Counted from the stretch's first letter, positions 52,701 to 61,924 are shown. The stretch is 64,000 bases of DNA from Hymenolepis diminuta (GCA_900708905.1 CAADRB010000049.1:598604-662603); one strand, 5' to 3'. Notes: generated by a model not told the origin, from the letters alone. Made by a program: numbers and translations.

Positions 52701-55700
52701 GGATCCGAATACCAAATACTTACAAACGTTTCACGCTGATCAATCAAGATTTAAGGACAAATTTCGTACACTACAGATTTAAATCGATTGCCGTTAATCA
52801 ATAATGAGAACAAAACAAAGTCTGATAATTTGAATTGAAAATTAAAGAGAATTAAATGTTTCTGCTATCAGTTAGACACTTTTTTAGGAATATTATATAT
52901 ACTAACTAACTCTCTATAACTAACCCAGAAAACTAACTCTATGATCTTTCTAAATCACGAATCATGGAACTTCTAAAATAGGTATGAATATCTGTTTCGC
53001 GAGTAATTTGAATAGAAAACATTGAAATTAATATGTTGCTGACGCTGAGTGATTTTCGCGCATAATTTCTGTCTGATAGATAACTCAGAGAAAATTATTT
53101 CCAAATGAGACTGTAATTGCTTCCCATCTGTAATGTGGGTTCACCTAAACAATATCTCATTTTTATTCTCACAATTCCGCTATTCTCTACATACGAAGAT
53201 CAGGATACCGTTTCGTTTATAGATCACGTCAAGGAAAGGAATTGAACGAAAGTATGTGCGTATTTTAAAATTATAGCACATTGAACGGGGAAACCTGTGA
53301 AACTTAAAAATTACCTTTCATGCGTTTTGATCCGCCCATCTGTAGGTGTGCTTTCTTTCTCAACTAGGGCTTGCAAGGTTTGTTCTGCAGATTATATTCA
53401 TAGACTAGTACGTAGGTCTTGTCCTACAAACACGTCTGCGTGTGTGATTTATAGCTGTTTTGAGAAAATAGGCCGAGTGGTAAGCTTGTATATTGCTGAT
53501 GAATGTACGTTCACTCTTCAGTCGTTTTATTTTACTAATCGGGGCTATGGGGAGGGATTTTAGCCATTTTATGATTACCAACCTAATACTATACACAGCA
53601 GCTATCAGTAGAAACGTAAATCATATTAAGTAACAATGGACTTAAATCGCTGGTTTTATTTCGCATACTAAAATCAATTTTCGTTCACCAGTTTGAACCT
53701 CATCAAAATGTAATACGAAACTATTCAACTCAAACAGGTGACCTTCACACACCCTGTCTCTTCTTCTTATTATGCGGGTGCATTCTGCTCTTATCATCTT
53801 GACAGTTAGTCTATATAAATCTGATATCGATCCGGCGTTGAGTTGACCTTGAGCCTCCAATCATGTGAAGAAGATTTTTACTTCTATATTTTTTTTCTAA
53901 TCTTAGAAATTTTTTGGGGACAAGTCGGTTCAACTTTCTCTCAATAAACGTATTATATATAACTTCATTTTAACAGTGGCTTTATAATAGCAGTTGCTAG
54001 GCTTTAAATAAAGAGTGATATTTCTAATTTAATGAATTAATTTCATGATGAGTGAAAGTGATGTTAGTAACATTAAAATGAAGATGGGAGTGATGCAATC
54101 ACTCATTCTTTAAATTCGCCCAATTTCAGATGTTAGCTTTCTTCTGGCGTCAGACAACTTTGAGCTGGATTGTAAAATATGATCATGAAACTAAAGATAA
54201 TTCAATTCTCCATTCTTGAAATTTATCGCGATTGTTCCCGAATGCCTCGAAAACTGTTCTCCAACGGAAACGAACTTCCCACTTCTCTTGACAATATTAG
54301 GGACTGAGGCCCAAATTGCGACTGAAGATCCAGAGATAAGCCTACATGTCAAGAAAAAAATTTTCATAATTTACCATCCTTACTAATCATTAACAGTAAT
54401 ACTTACAGGTTTATACTTTTATATCAAAATCGTACTTGTAATACAAACATTAACTGCTCATTTTGTTGACCAAATAGACTGGATAGTAATAGTAGTGTTA
54501 ATAATTTTGAGAAAAGTCGATACTATATAAAGAAGTCTAATCTCCCACTTAGGATAACAATGAAATTATTAGCTATCATTACCAGTGATTTATGAATATA
54601 ATCTTCGTTTTTTCTAATTTGCGAAAGGTTGCTCTTGTAATCCGTTTGGGTCAATTAATGGGACCACTTGTGACTCTCATACTGGTCAATGCAAATGCAA
54701 GCCTGGTATTTCGGGCCAAAAATGCGATATTTGTCCAAATGGGGAAATTTTAAATGGGGAGAGGTGTGAAGGCAAGTTTTCGCAGCATTCTTTGCCTCTT
54801 GTCATTTTCAAATTTGACTCCGGTCAGATAGATTCACGCTTTGTTTTATCATAGAACCCCCAAGAATTCAAGTGGCCGGCGACTTTCTTCAGATGGCATC
54901 TCGTCTTGGAGTGCATTTTACTCCTCTCGCTTCAGCATTCATTCCGTTCAACACTCCTCTTTCTCTTCCTCTTGAATTCAACTTTAATTTCACACCATCT
55001 GTTGATAATTCTAATGGAAATATTGCTCTTTTTACATTCAGAAACGGCGAAACGAATCAGCTCAATTACTTAAAATTAGAGATTTCAATGGGAAATATCG
55101 TAGCCAGGTTTGTATCCCTTACCAGATTTTCATTTTTTTGAAACAACGTTATAATCTCGCTCTGATTTTTTTGTAGTTATATAGATGATCTCGGATCTCA
55201 AATGAAGTACATCCGCACAAACAGAAGAATCGATGGTTCCCCAATTTGGGTTTGGGTCATAGTAACAGAATCAAAGAACCTCCGTATTCGAGTGACTAAT
55301 TCAAAGGACTTTATTGCTTCTACGGGCGAAAGTTTAAAGAAGATCAGTTCTCAGGAATATAGAGACTTTCTTGATAACAGAGCCACAGGTCTTGTTCTCG
55401 GGTCTTCTTCTAAATCTGAGTAAGTGTTCTTAAGCAGAATTTAATAGTCACATAAAATCTCTCATCGGTGGTTTATCTGTAGGACACCGGATAAAATTTA
55501 CGGGTTTTCGGGATGCATGACTGGTATGAGTATCAAAAGGGATCCAAAAGTAGGCAAAGTGGAGAAATATACCTTGATATTGAATGGAAAATCTGATGGA
55601 TTGACTTGGAAGAGGCTTCCTAGTGATGGGATCAAAACTTGTGGTGGGTATGTAAACAGCCAGATGTCGACATCTAAGCAGCAGAATCTCATGAATTGTG

Positions 55701-58700
55701 GAGCACAAAATCCATGCAAGAATGGTGGAGAGTGTGTAGCAGCCGCCAATGCAGTCTTTGAGGAATGTATCTGCCTCCCCGGATGGCAAGGGATTTATTG
55801 TGAATCTGGTAAGTTTATAAAAATAATTTAACTTGATATTTAAAGTAAAAAACATTTAAAAATTAAATAATTCATTTAAGGTGCCTTGTTTAAAGTTAAA
55901 ATAATTTCTCTATTCAGTTTTATAGCATTTCAAATTGTTTTGTAAATGTGCTCATGTGATTCCTGCCACGTCGGAAAAAAACAATGTTTAGTCATTAAAT
56001 TCTGAATGAAGAAAATGAAAATCAGTTCTAATTGTAACGGGAAATAAATAAAGACATACAGAAGACTAGACCACATTCCAGTAGATTTTGTGAACTACAA
56101 TTACTTGGGTAGACAAGTGCAATGCAAACTCAGATTTCCATGTCTCAGACTCTAGCTCAGATGTTACTCGAATATTGATACTTTCTAATATATAAGTGAG
56201 CTGACCTGTTAGACAATTTTGGTAGGAGAATATTCCGTCTGATATCGGCAATCTTAATTAAACAGGATCGTTGGAATTTTATGCTGATCGATCAGAAACC
56301 GAGAGAATCACCTGTGTATGAGAACGAAATAGATATTAAAATTTTATGAGTAACACTGTCAAGACTTAGTGCACGATTATTAGTCGACGGATGGGCAAAT
56401 TTTAGGATTGAAGAAGGCAGATGGTCTGTTAACACACTTATTAGTTCGAAGAAAAATGTTTGAGCTAGAATACTTGGATTAAAAATTTAAAAAAGGCAGA
56501 GATACATTGATGTATACTTTAATTAACTATTTATTTGCTCTGTAACCGATGAGCAAGTGCGTGTTATGTAGTATTAGTGCTATTTCAAATTATCTAACAT
56601 TATTAAATTACTGTGATTACGTAAAATTATATCACCATTGGTAAAACGCCATTTATTTGACTTGGCTGCTCACTGAGACATTGGCAGGACTAACATTGCT
56701 AGAATTCAGAATGAAGAAGATGGAAGACTTGTGCCTTGTGAGCTTCCCTCTATCCGTTGAAAGAAAGTAAGCCTGTTTATAAATGATGTGGGTTTTGGGA
56801 TTTATTGGCTATGTGGTAAGTCACTGACATAACGGTGACGAGATGTAAGGAGGCAGAATCTGTATCTGTTGGTAATCTTCTCACAATAAAAGCCCGCCGA
56901 GGAACCTAAGATGAGGTAGATGACGACGACAGTGGGATTGCAACTGTATAGCTTTTGTATATAATTTTACAATAAATTGTTCTCACATTAGTTGGAAGGT
57001 GAAGAGAGGAAGCACTTCTGCGGTACATAAAAGTCTTAGTCAGAAGAGAGAGCCACTTAAAGACCCATTAAAAATATTCCTGTGAGGTCTGCGTATTTGG
57101 CTTTGAGTCGTCGACTCAAATCTGCGTATATTCCATCCAGCCTGTGATGTGCATAGGATTAAAATAGAAATTATTTACAGATACTTCTTTCCTAGGATAC
57201 GAGCACGAAGGGAAAATAAGTCGATCACAGATTTTTTTATGAATTCTGCACAAATATCGCAAATATTTAGTTTTTTGTTCTATCTTAAAAATTCAGTTAT
57301 CCCTAATAAATACCCTTAACTGATTTCCAATTAACATATGCCAGAATGTCATCAGAAAATTGAATTAAAATCCATTTCCAAAGCCATATTTAAACCACCT
57401 AAATTTTGTAAATGCATCTTTTACTTTACAGAGGTGACGATAATTCCGGAATTCAACGGAGACGCTTATGTTCGATTGCCGGGACCGAGAGGACCGGAAA
57501 TACTAAATAAACGAAAAATGCAAATGGAAATCATTTTCCTGAGGAAAAAAAACGAGGGTAATTTTACTTTCTTTTTATTGTAATAATAAATGAAAATAAT
57601 TTAATTTACGGCTGCAAAATAATGTCCTGATTTTGCAAAAACTCAACTAAATCAACTATAGCGTATAGTGACATTGCTACTAATAAAATTAAGTAGCACT
57701 AATTTATTCATAATAACAAAATACCCGGCTACCTTTTGTCAAATGTTGTTGAGTAAACTGCATATTCTATTTATTATGCTCTAGGTATAATATTTGCGAT
57801 CCCACCCAAATATAATGGCTCCGAGTTCTTAATTATCCGCGCCGAAGCTGATGAATGCGTGAAGGTCTACCTTCGAGTTGGTCGTATTGATCAGTTCGCT
57901 AGAAGTTACTTCTATGATTGGCTGCAACAGAAATTCGGACCAAGACAGCGTCTAGCCATAGCAAAAGTGTGCCATGTTACTCATGATCACTGGCACAGAC
58001 TGACTATTGAAAAGACTGGCACTTACTTGACTGTCAATTTAGATGGCCAACTAGGCGCTCGAATACGTCTCGTAAGTTTAATTCTTTTTGTCCTGAAATC
58101 TTATCTTAAGAACTGTTAAGAGACCAGACGAAAAATTTGAAGCTAATACAGTAGTTTTATTCAATAAAAATTCCCAATATTAAAAGTTAGAGCTAACTAA
58201 ACATGCACTATAGCGTCGACAAACATGACCTGGTGTACATGCTTTTTCTCATGTGAAATATGCGTTCCTAGTAGCTCTCAATGTTGTCACATAATCGATA
58301 GGGCTTATACGGGCACATTCTGGTCTTGACATGTTGATAGTTTGTCCAAATAACAATGAATAGGTAAATACTGTGACTGGATTGGCGATTGTTAAACCTC
58401 CAGCTTTTAAAAGACCAAAATTCATTTATCACTCTAATTAGACATTTTTAAGTTAATTGGACGTAGAGTAGTTCTCCATTCTCTTTACCCGTTCAACCAA
58501 ACCTAAGTAAATTACAGCCATAATAGTACTTCTGTGGGTACCTATCTTGGCAGTATATAAATATCTTGCCATAATGTTTTAGCATATATAGAATATATTT
58601 GAACTAAGCAGGGAAATTAAATTGGAATGTCATATCATGGTGTATTTGTCCTACTTTCGAAATACACGTCCCCAGCAAAAATGTTTTCAGTTAACATCTT

Positions 58701-61700
58701 ATTTTTAAAATAGGAAGGAGCCCACAAACCTACATTTAGGTAAATGAACTCAACAAGTCAACGGACCGTTGTCTGTTTTGAAATGTCGTGTCAACATAGC
58801 AATTTTATTATATTTCAGCTTCCGCAAGGACTACCAAAATCCAACCAAGAATTGAGAAAAGCTGTGAGCTAATCTTTATTCCCACATTTCTCCCACCAGT
58901 TCATTTAAATTAAGTGCAAAAATTTTCATTTTTTTCAGCTCACGAGTTTTGATATTTCGAACAGTCCAGTGTACCTCGGAGGAATCCCAGAATATGAGAA
59001 TTATTTCCTCTACGACATTTTACCATCCAAACAGTCATTGGTCGGAGCTATTCAGAGGGTCAGTTATCAGTCATTATCGACCATTTTCCACATTTAAAAT
59101 GAGCATTAGTAAAATGCATTCATTTTAATAGGTCATCCTTAATGGAGCTGAGCTGATTCTGGCTGGACCTGCGCTGATCCGAGATCATGAAGTGGAATAC
59201 TGGGTGGGAGTTGTTCAATGGCAAGGAGTGCCATGTGGGGAGAAGTATTCCTCATGCTCAGGGGACCCCAACTCCCTTCGACACGTCTGCCGACCCTATA
59301 TGGACACGTATGCATGTGCCTGTTCTACACCCTACACTCATATGTCCATCGTGAGGCAAATTGTAGCCTCTATGGGGGGAGTAGCTTTCATGCACAACGC
59401 CACAGCCCTAAGGGAGATCTCTCAAAGGGCGGAGGAGATCGCTTGTGAAGCCAATGCAGTACGTTATTATTGATTCCCGAAATAAAGGGGAAATTTCCAG
59501 TATTTATTAGGTTATTTTACTTTGAGAGGCTTTATATTACTTAAATTACTCAGAAACAAAATATGCACTTTAGCTTTATGCAGCCGAATACCATATGCTA
59601 CAATCAAAGACCTGAGTTTTTACTTAAAATCCAGTAAACTTAGTTTCTACCCAAACAACCATGAACGGGGACAGACCAGGATAGTATGGAGTGTCTCTTA
59701 TACAAGTATTTGAAATGCAAACCACTTTAGTAGTGGAATTAAAGGAGTGTATTTTAAATGTGTGATTATAATACTACTTTTATAACCCACGACAAGGCAA
59801 AAAATGTGCAATTTCTTCATCGTGGAGAAGTAACCGAAATCGGGCAACGGAAAAATCAGCATACCAAAAGAGCCTTACGTCAGTGGATTAATGAATTCGG
59901 ACTGACAATGTTCGCTTGATAGCAGGTTCCCCGCTTCACTATCCAAATTTCATGACTCATTCTTCGACTACTGAACAAGTTCTTTTATTAACCGGTTGAT
60001 TAGGCTTGTCAGTCATATCAGTTCAGTTCTTCTTCCAAAGACGAGGAAAGCAGGATGACTCGAGAGTTTTTAAGCTGTCTGCGTGATTTCAACGAGAGAG
60101 AGCTGACTAAAGTTTACGAAAGATTATGAAAAGGTTTCCATAACATACAGACTGGTGCAGTGGAGGCCACACTATTAAATGTACAGATTGAAGGAAAATA
60201 AGCCACTGTAGTCACAAAGATGTTTTCTATCACCGATCTTGAGTCTTTTTGAGTGTTCTTCATTGAAATCATCCTTCCCATCTAAGGATATGCGATGTCT
60301 ATTTCGGGAACTCTGTGACCAGACTCGTTGGCGCTCGCAGCTATGCAAAGTGTTCACTGGCAGCTACATGTATAACGGTTAAAAGAAATTGATATAATAA
60401 AGATGTACATCATACTCTGACTGACCGTATGCAATTGAAAGCTCATGATATTGTATCTTTTTTCAGGCTAAATTTGAAACACCAGTGAAAGACATTCAAC
60501 ACGACGACCCATTGAAAGACAATGATCCAGTCATTTCATTTAATCAAGGTCATCAACAAAGGGTACGACCAAATCCTGCACAAAATATTCCGATTCCAAC
60601 CGCGAATAATGCACTCAGATATCAATCTGCGATTAAATTTGGAGGACAAACTGTGATTAATTATCGGAATTATGTGCCAAAGGAGTAAGAATGACTGATA
60701 TTTTTGCTTAGTTTTGATTAATTAAAGGAAAAATTAAATAATTAATAACTATTCTCTTGATTTCGCCAACTTTTCTGTGTTAAATAAAGGGCAATTTAGC
60801 CATCAGATACATCTATGCACATTGTCATCAAAAGATATATGGACATTTGTATTCTACAGAACTCTCCTTATTTTAATGACTCAATAACGTTAGTAATATT
60901 GGGATTTTTTGAACATAAAGCATGAAAGGAACATAAGTAACACGAGGTTTTACTTCGGACTCGATGTCTGCATTGATATTTACATTCGAGACTTCATTAT
61001 AGAATCTGCAATTTTCCGTGTCGCATGACTGTTCTTATCGGTTTTGCATCGATGTGAGAATATAATTCCGTCATCTTCTCAGATCGTCATCTTCTCACAT
61101 AAATGCCTGGTTTCTGAAGTTCAATTATGTGTATCAATGACTTCACACACATAATTGGACTTTTAAATGTCCGAAAATCATTTAGGAGAATTACTAATAT
61201 ATATTGGCATATGTTGCTAGTAAAAATTACTGCCAGTTTGTTTTAATTCTTCACTGTTTACTTGAATTTCTGACTAAGTGGCTATCGTTATTTTTCCTTT
61301 TAGGGATGACTTTGACAATATTCGAATCGAGTTCAAATCTAAAGCCTCAGATGGTATTCTATTACTGATACCTGACAAGGAACAGAAAATCAACGAATAC
61401 TTATCTCTTGTTTTGACCAATGGCAAGTCAGAAGTTTACCTGAATCTCAGAGGATTCGGTTCAACACCCCTGCAGATTCTTAATGTAAAATCCGAAATCA
61501 ACGTTTCTGATGGCGAATGGCATACAGTTGAAATTATAAGGTACATTCAACCGAACAATAGATCCTATTAGCTTTCTATTTTTTAACCTTTCAACTTTTA
61601 GAACTCGAGGAAAAGTGTCACTTATTGTGGACAACCGTTTGAGCTCAAAAGAACTCACGGGCAGTGACGGTATATTGAATAATGATGGGGTTGTTTGGCT

Positions 61701-61924
61701 GGGTAAGTGTCCAAGATTAACTAATTTAAGAATTTACTGTTACTGACTACTGTAAGTAGAAGTAAGTTTATATTCACTTTCTAGGAGGCTCTCCAGAGCA
61801 CATTGGATCAATGCAATATCAGCGCAATTTCACAGGATGCGTTTCTGCCCTTTTCTTCAACGAAGTCTCCGTTGATTTACTCGGAGGCGCAGATGTCCTC
61901 TATGGAACAATTTCATCTTGTTAA
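22348..61924 (+). CDS. AGRN: Agrin-like extracellular matrix proteoglycan (25 exons, 1858 aa)
   Basis: Agrin is a secreted basement-membrane proteoglycan that binds laminin and cell-surface receptors and organises synapses in vertebrates. Exons: 22348-22705, 30915-31202, 33906-34016 (tentative), 36149-36490, 42801-43103, 43269-43538, 43571-43792, 45157-45375, 47159-47431, 48634-48728, 50075-50189, 51698-51949, 52519-52680, 54628-54771, 54855-55107, 55177-55419, 55483-55808, 57432-57557, 57785-58071, 58819-58863, 58939-59058, 59132-59458, 60467-60684, 61304-61540, 61602-61702 and 61785-61924. That is 26 segments, or 25 without the optional one, and every junction is in phase; all segments together give 5577 bases. 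Order: signal peptide, NtA-like domain, nine follistatin/Kazal modules, two laminin-EGF modules, LamG, EGF, LamG, Cys-rich linker, LamG. Nine Kazal modules and LamG/EGF alternation match agrin. The SEA domain and some EGFs of vertebrate agrin are not seen. Function here is inferred. Confidence 0.88.
22750..22777. repeat. 28-bp perfect palindrome
   Basis: The 14-base half ATTATTTGATTTAT is followed directly by its exact reverse complement. It lies 45 bp after the exon 1 donor and could form a cruciform or an RNA hairpin at the start of the intron. Confidence 0.9.
23811..23830. repeat. (TTCAA)4 microsatellite
   Basis: Four tandem TTCAA units in agrin intron 1. Confidence 0.9.
26860..27036 (+). 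repeat. Dispersed repeat family II, copy P
   Basis: GGTTATTGGTCAAGATGCTC and GACCAGCTATATCAATTAAT followed by GATGGCAAATAGGAGGTA align with copy Q (GTTTATTAGTCCAAGTGTAC, and GCCAGCTGTCCTGGTTAATT then ATGGTCAACAAAAGAGGTA). This is the most diverged of the three copies. Open frames on both strands here show no family motif. Confidence 0.4.
29783..29910 (+). repeat. Dispersed repeat family II, copy Q
   Basis: It aligns well with the reverse complement of copy R. Shared blocks are AAGTGTACGCCTGCAAAGTT against ACTTCTGCCAAGTT, CACATACAGTGG against CACATCCAGTGG, and the identical CCTGGTTAATT followed by TCAACAAAAG against TCAGCATCAAAAG. Nature unknown; non-coding. Confidence 0.5.
30915..31202 (+). 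CDS. AGRN: Agrin exon 2: follistatin/Kazal module 1
   Basis: Residues 120-215. The follistatin half is [15 protein letters not shown], and the Kazal half is [20 protein letters not shown]. The acceptor CCTAG and donor GTAAGT give phase 1 at both ends. The Kazal core is slightly atypical, with ASNGNMY in place of GSDGxTY. Confidence 0.87.
31203..33905 (+). other. Agrin intron after Kazal 1
   Basis: This is AT-rich sequence without a supportable exon, repeat or RNA gene. Confidence 0.5.
33906..34016 (+). CDS. AGRN: Tentative agrin exon: linker after Kazal 1
   Basis: This 111-bp segment has an acceptor ending CAATATAG and a GTCAGT donor, and is phase 1 at both ends. It would insert 37 residues including [21 protein letters not shown] stronger CAG acceptor 14 bp upstream gives stops in the needed frame. 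Because it is symmetric it could be an optional exon; skipping it keeps the frame. Confidence 0.42.
34717..35920 (+). mobile_element. Decayed mariner element (about 1.2 kb) in an agrin intron
   Basis: A degenerate transposase runs from 34877 to 35845, on the same strand as the host gene. Imperfect terminal inverted repeats start TCAGGTTTTAAGAG at about 34718 and, reversed, TCAGGTTGTAACAGAAGTT from about 35918. The 3' end abuts TA, the usual mariner target. Size and ends fit a whole element. Confidence 0.75.
34877..35845 (+). pseudogene. Mariner transposase pseudogene
   Basis: Fragments in changing frames match Tc1/mariner transposase of the SETMAR/irritans type. They are an N-terminal [16 protein letters not shown], a helix-turn-helix part [59 protein letters not shown], a shifted [13 protein letters not shown], and a C-terminal [18 protein letters not shown] then TAA. 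The three catalytic Asp codons are at 35322, 35578 and 35688, giving about 34 residues between the second and third. In-frame stops and frameshifts show it is dead. Confidence 0.88.
36149..36490 (+). CDS. AGRN: Agrin exon: basic/Pro-rich linker and Kazal module 2
   Basis: Residues 253-366. A linker rich in Lys and Pro ([19 protein letters not shown]) precedes the Kazal core [20 protein letters not shown] and CILKLRACQ. The follistatin EGF-like half is short or missing in this module. Phase 1 at both ends. Confidence 0.88.
36491..42800 (+). other. Agrin intron between Kazal 2 and 3 (6.3 kb)
   Basis: Contents are repeat family II copy R (37631-37745, minus), a minus-strand ORF with a VWC-like cysteine motif (38612-38863) and a GC-richer island (41430-41690). 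Otherwise it is AT-rich, without exons I can support. Confidence 0.55.
37631..37745 (-). repeat. Dispersed repeat family II, copy R
   Basis: Read on the minus strand it aligns with copy Q over about 115 bp, including the identical CCTGGTTAATT block and flanking CACATCCAGTGG and GCATCAAAAG blocks. Its opposite orientation to P and Q points to a dispersed rather than tandem repeat. Confidence 0.5.
42801..43103 (+). CDS. AGRN: Agrin exon: Kazal module 3
   Basis: Residues 367-467. [19 protein letters not shown] opens the follistatin half, with an insert [17 protein letters not shown] before CACDHYRC. The Kazal core is [20 protein letters not shown]. The donor GTTAGT leaves phase 1. If the donor were not used, translation would stop at TAG 43106-43108, three codons after the AAA codon at 43100-43102. 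Confidence 0.88.
43113..43176 (+). promoter_or_regulatory. Putative internal promoter of the agrin-like gene
   Basis: Within the 165-bp intron 43104-43268 lie CCAAT boxes at 43113-43117 and 43126-43130, an inverted one (ATTGG) at 43150-43154, and a TATA-like TTTAAAT at 43170-43176. The last is 34 bp upstream of an ATG. The arrangement mirrors the CCAAT clusters upstream of actin and of agrin exon 1. Confidence 0.5.
43211..43538 (+). CDS. AGRN: Alternative first exon: signal peptide joined to Kazal module 4 (short agrin isoform)
   Basis: The ATG at 43211 starts [18 protein letters not shown], a convincing signal peptide. The frame then runs straight into [20 protein letters not shown] and Kazal module 4 without a stop. 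The same exon can be entered by the long transcript through the AG at 43267-43268 in the correct phase. The product would be a secreted agrin lacking the NtA-like domain and Kazal 1-3. It could instead be the true start of a separate downstream gene, but phase continuity with 42801-43103 argues for one locus with two starts. Confidence 0.6.
43269..43538 (+). CDS. AGRN: Agrin exon: Kazal module 4
   Basis: Residues 468-557 of the long form. The follistatin half is [19 protein letters not shown], followed by [17 protein letters not shown], and the Kazal core is [20 protein letters not shown]. Phase 1 at both ends. The donor at 43539 opens the shortest intron in the window. Confidence 0.9.
43539..43570 (+). 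other. 32-bp intron
   Basis: GTAAGC at the 5' end, AAATTAG at the 3' end and an internal CTAAT that could serve as branch point. Removing it joins the Kazal 4 Cys to [11 protein letters not shown] of Kazal 5 in phase; reading through meets TAG at its 3' end. Confidence 0.85.
43571..43792 (+). CDS. AGRN: Agrin exon: Kazal module 5
   Basis: Residues 558-631. [19 protein letters not shown] opens the follistatin half. [17 protein letters not shown] and [18 protein letters not shown] form the Kazal core. The donor is the weak GTCTGT, the same variant as in the channel gene. Phase 1 at both ends. Confidence 0.9.
43793..45156 (+). other. Agrin intron after Kazal 5
   Basis: AT-rich, with no exon seen. 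It contains a short imperfect hairpin at 44660-44690 (7-bp outer stem CCCTGAA/TTCAGGG). Confidence 0.5.
45157..45375 (+). CDS. AGRN: Agrin exon: Kazal module 6
   Basis: Residues 632-704. [38 protein letters not shown] and [14 protein letters not shown] make a textbook follistatin/Kazal module. Phase 1 at both ends. Confidence 0.93.
45376..47158 (+). other. Agrin intron after Kazal 6
   Basis: AT-rich intron. It contains alternating purine-pyrimidine sequence around 46216-46240 and an (AAT)n run near 46553-46570. No exon seen. Confidence 0.5.
47159..47431 (+). CDS. AGRN: Agrin exon: Kazal module 7
   Basis: Residues 705-795. An expanded follistatin half ([20 protein letters not shown] and more) precedes [20 protein letters not shown] and [14 protein letters not shown]. 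The acceptor has a strong pyrimidine tract; the donor is GTTAGT. Phase 1 at both ends. Confidence 0.92.
47432..48633 (+). other. Agrin intron after Kazal 7
   Basis: No exon is seen. A slightly GC-richer patch at about 47880-47990 has no recognised content. Confidence 0.5.
48634..50189 (+). CDS. AGRN: Agrin Kazal module 8, split over two exons (48634-48728 and 50075-50189)
   Basis: Residues 796-865. The first exon holds the follistatin half ([18 protein letters not shown], then CACPTNCLM) and ends in phase 0. The second holds the Kazal half ([20 protein letters not shown]) and ends in phase 1. This is the only Kazal module split by an intron here; the 1.35-kb intron lies between the two structural halves. 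Confidence 0.9.
50190..51697 (+). other. Agrin intron after Kazal 8
   Basis: AT-rich; nothing recognised. Confidence 0.5.
51698..51949 (+). CDS. AGRN: Agrin exon: Kazal module 9
   Basis: Residues 866-949. [37 protein letters not shown] and [15 protein letters not shown] form the ninth and last Kazal module, followed by a linker [14 protein letters not shown] with a possible N-glycosylation site (NIT). The donor GTGATT is weak but the only one giving the right phase. Confidence 0.88.
52519..52680 (+). CDS. AGRN: Agrin exon: laminin-EGF module 1
   Basis: Residues 950-1003. [38 protein letters not shown] and WGISNNQPC give the eight-Cys laminin-EGF pattern including the signature CDRCxxGYWG. 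Phase 1 at both ends. Confidence 0.93.
52681..54627 (+). other. Agrin intron between the two laminin-EGF exons
   Basis: Mostly AT-rich. A patch at about 53300-53560 and 53690-53850 has open frames on both strands, but I recognise no domain. Nothing else seen. Confidence 0.45.
54628..54771 (+). CDS. AGRN: Agrin exon: laminin-EGF module 2
   Basis: Residues 1004-1051. [36 protein letters not shown] and GEILNGERC form the second laminin-EGF module. The only frame-preserving donor is GCAAGT at 54772, so the following 83-bp intron is of the GC-AG class. Confidence 0.9.
54855..55808 (+). CDS. AGRN: Agrin LamG domain 1 and EGF module (54855-55107, 55177-55419, 55483-55808)
   Basis: Residues 1052-1325. 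LamG1 spans about 1055-1275, with [18 protein letters not shown] and [15 protein letters not shown] strands and a closing [11 protein letters not shown] and a second Cys in IKTCGGY. An EGF module follows at about 1288-1324: [17 protein letters not shown] then [15 protein letters not shown]. The introns are 69 and 63 bp. Confidence 0.85.
55809..57431 (+). other. Agrin intron after the EGF module
   Basis: Contains an LTR-like stretch at about 56780-57010, with GC-richer sequence, an AATAAAAGCCC block and a second AATAAA 65-100 bp later. No partner copy was found in the window. No exon is seen. Confidence 0.4.
57432..59458 (+). CDS. AGRN: Agrin LamG domain 2 and start of Cys-rich linker (57432-57557, 57785-58071, 58819-58863, 58939-59058, 59132-59458)
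   Basis: Residues 1326-1627. LamG2 includes [51 protein letters not shown] and [15 protein letters not shown]. It ends [16 protein letters not shown], with Ala where most LamG domains have Cys (GCIxx). One exon is only 45 bp (58819-58863). The last exon adds [20 protein letters not shown] and [10 protein letters not shown], possibly a degenerate EGF module, and an NAT glycosylation site. Confidence 0.85.
59459..60466 (+). other. Agrin intron in the Cys-rich linker
   Basis: A GC-richer non-coding stretch at 60010-60350. I see no exon or known repeat. Confidence 0.45.
60467..60684 (+). CDS. AGRN: Agrin exon: linker before LamG3
   Basis: Residues 1628-1699. This is a hydrophilic Asp/Asn/Pro/Gln-rich linker ([30 protein letters not shown]) leading to [15 protein letters not shown], the first strand of LamG3. 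Reading through the GTAAGA donor would end at an immediate TAA, so splicing to 61304 (split Glu codon) is required for LamG3. Confidence 0.85.
61304..61924 (+). CDS. AGRN: Agrin LamG domain 3 and C-terminus (61304-61540, 61602-61702, 61785-61924)
   Basis: Residues 1700-1858. [60 protein letters not shown] and [19 protein letters not shown] are the standard LamG strands. The protein ends on the second LamG Cys (TISSC) directly before TAA at 61922-61924. The introns are 61 and 82 bp. Confidence 0.92.

Noticed and set aside
53297..53860. ORFs on both strands between the two laminin-EGF exons
   Set aside because: No domain, start context or in-phase splice sites were found. They could be old repeat sequence, but I cannot support it.
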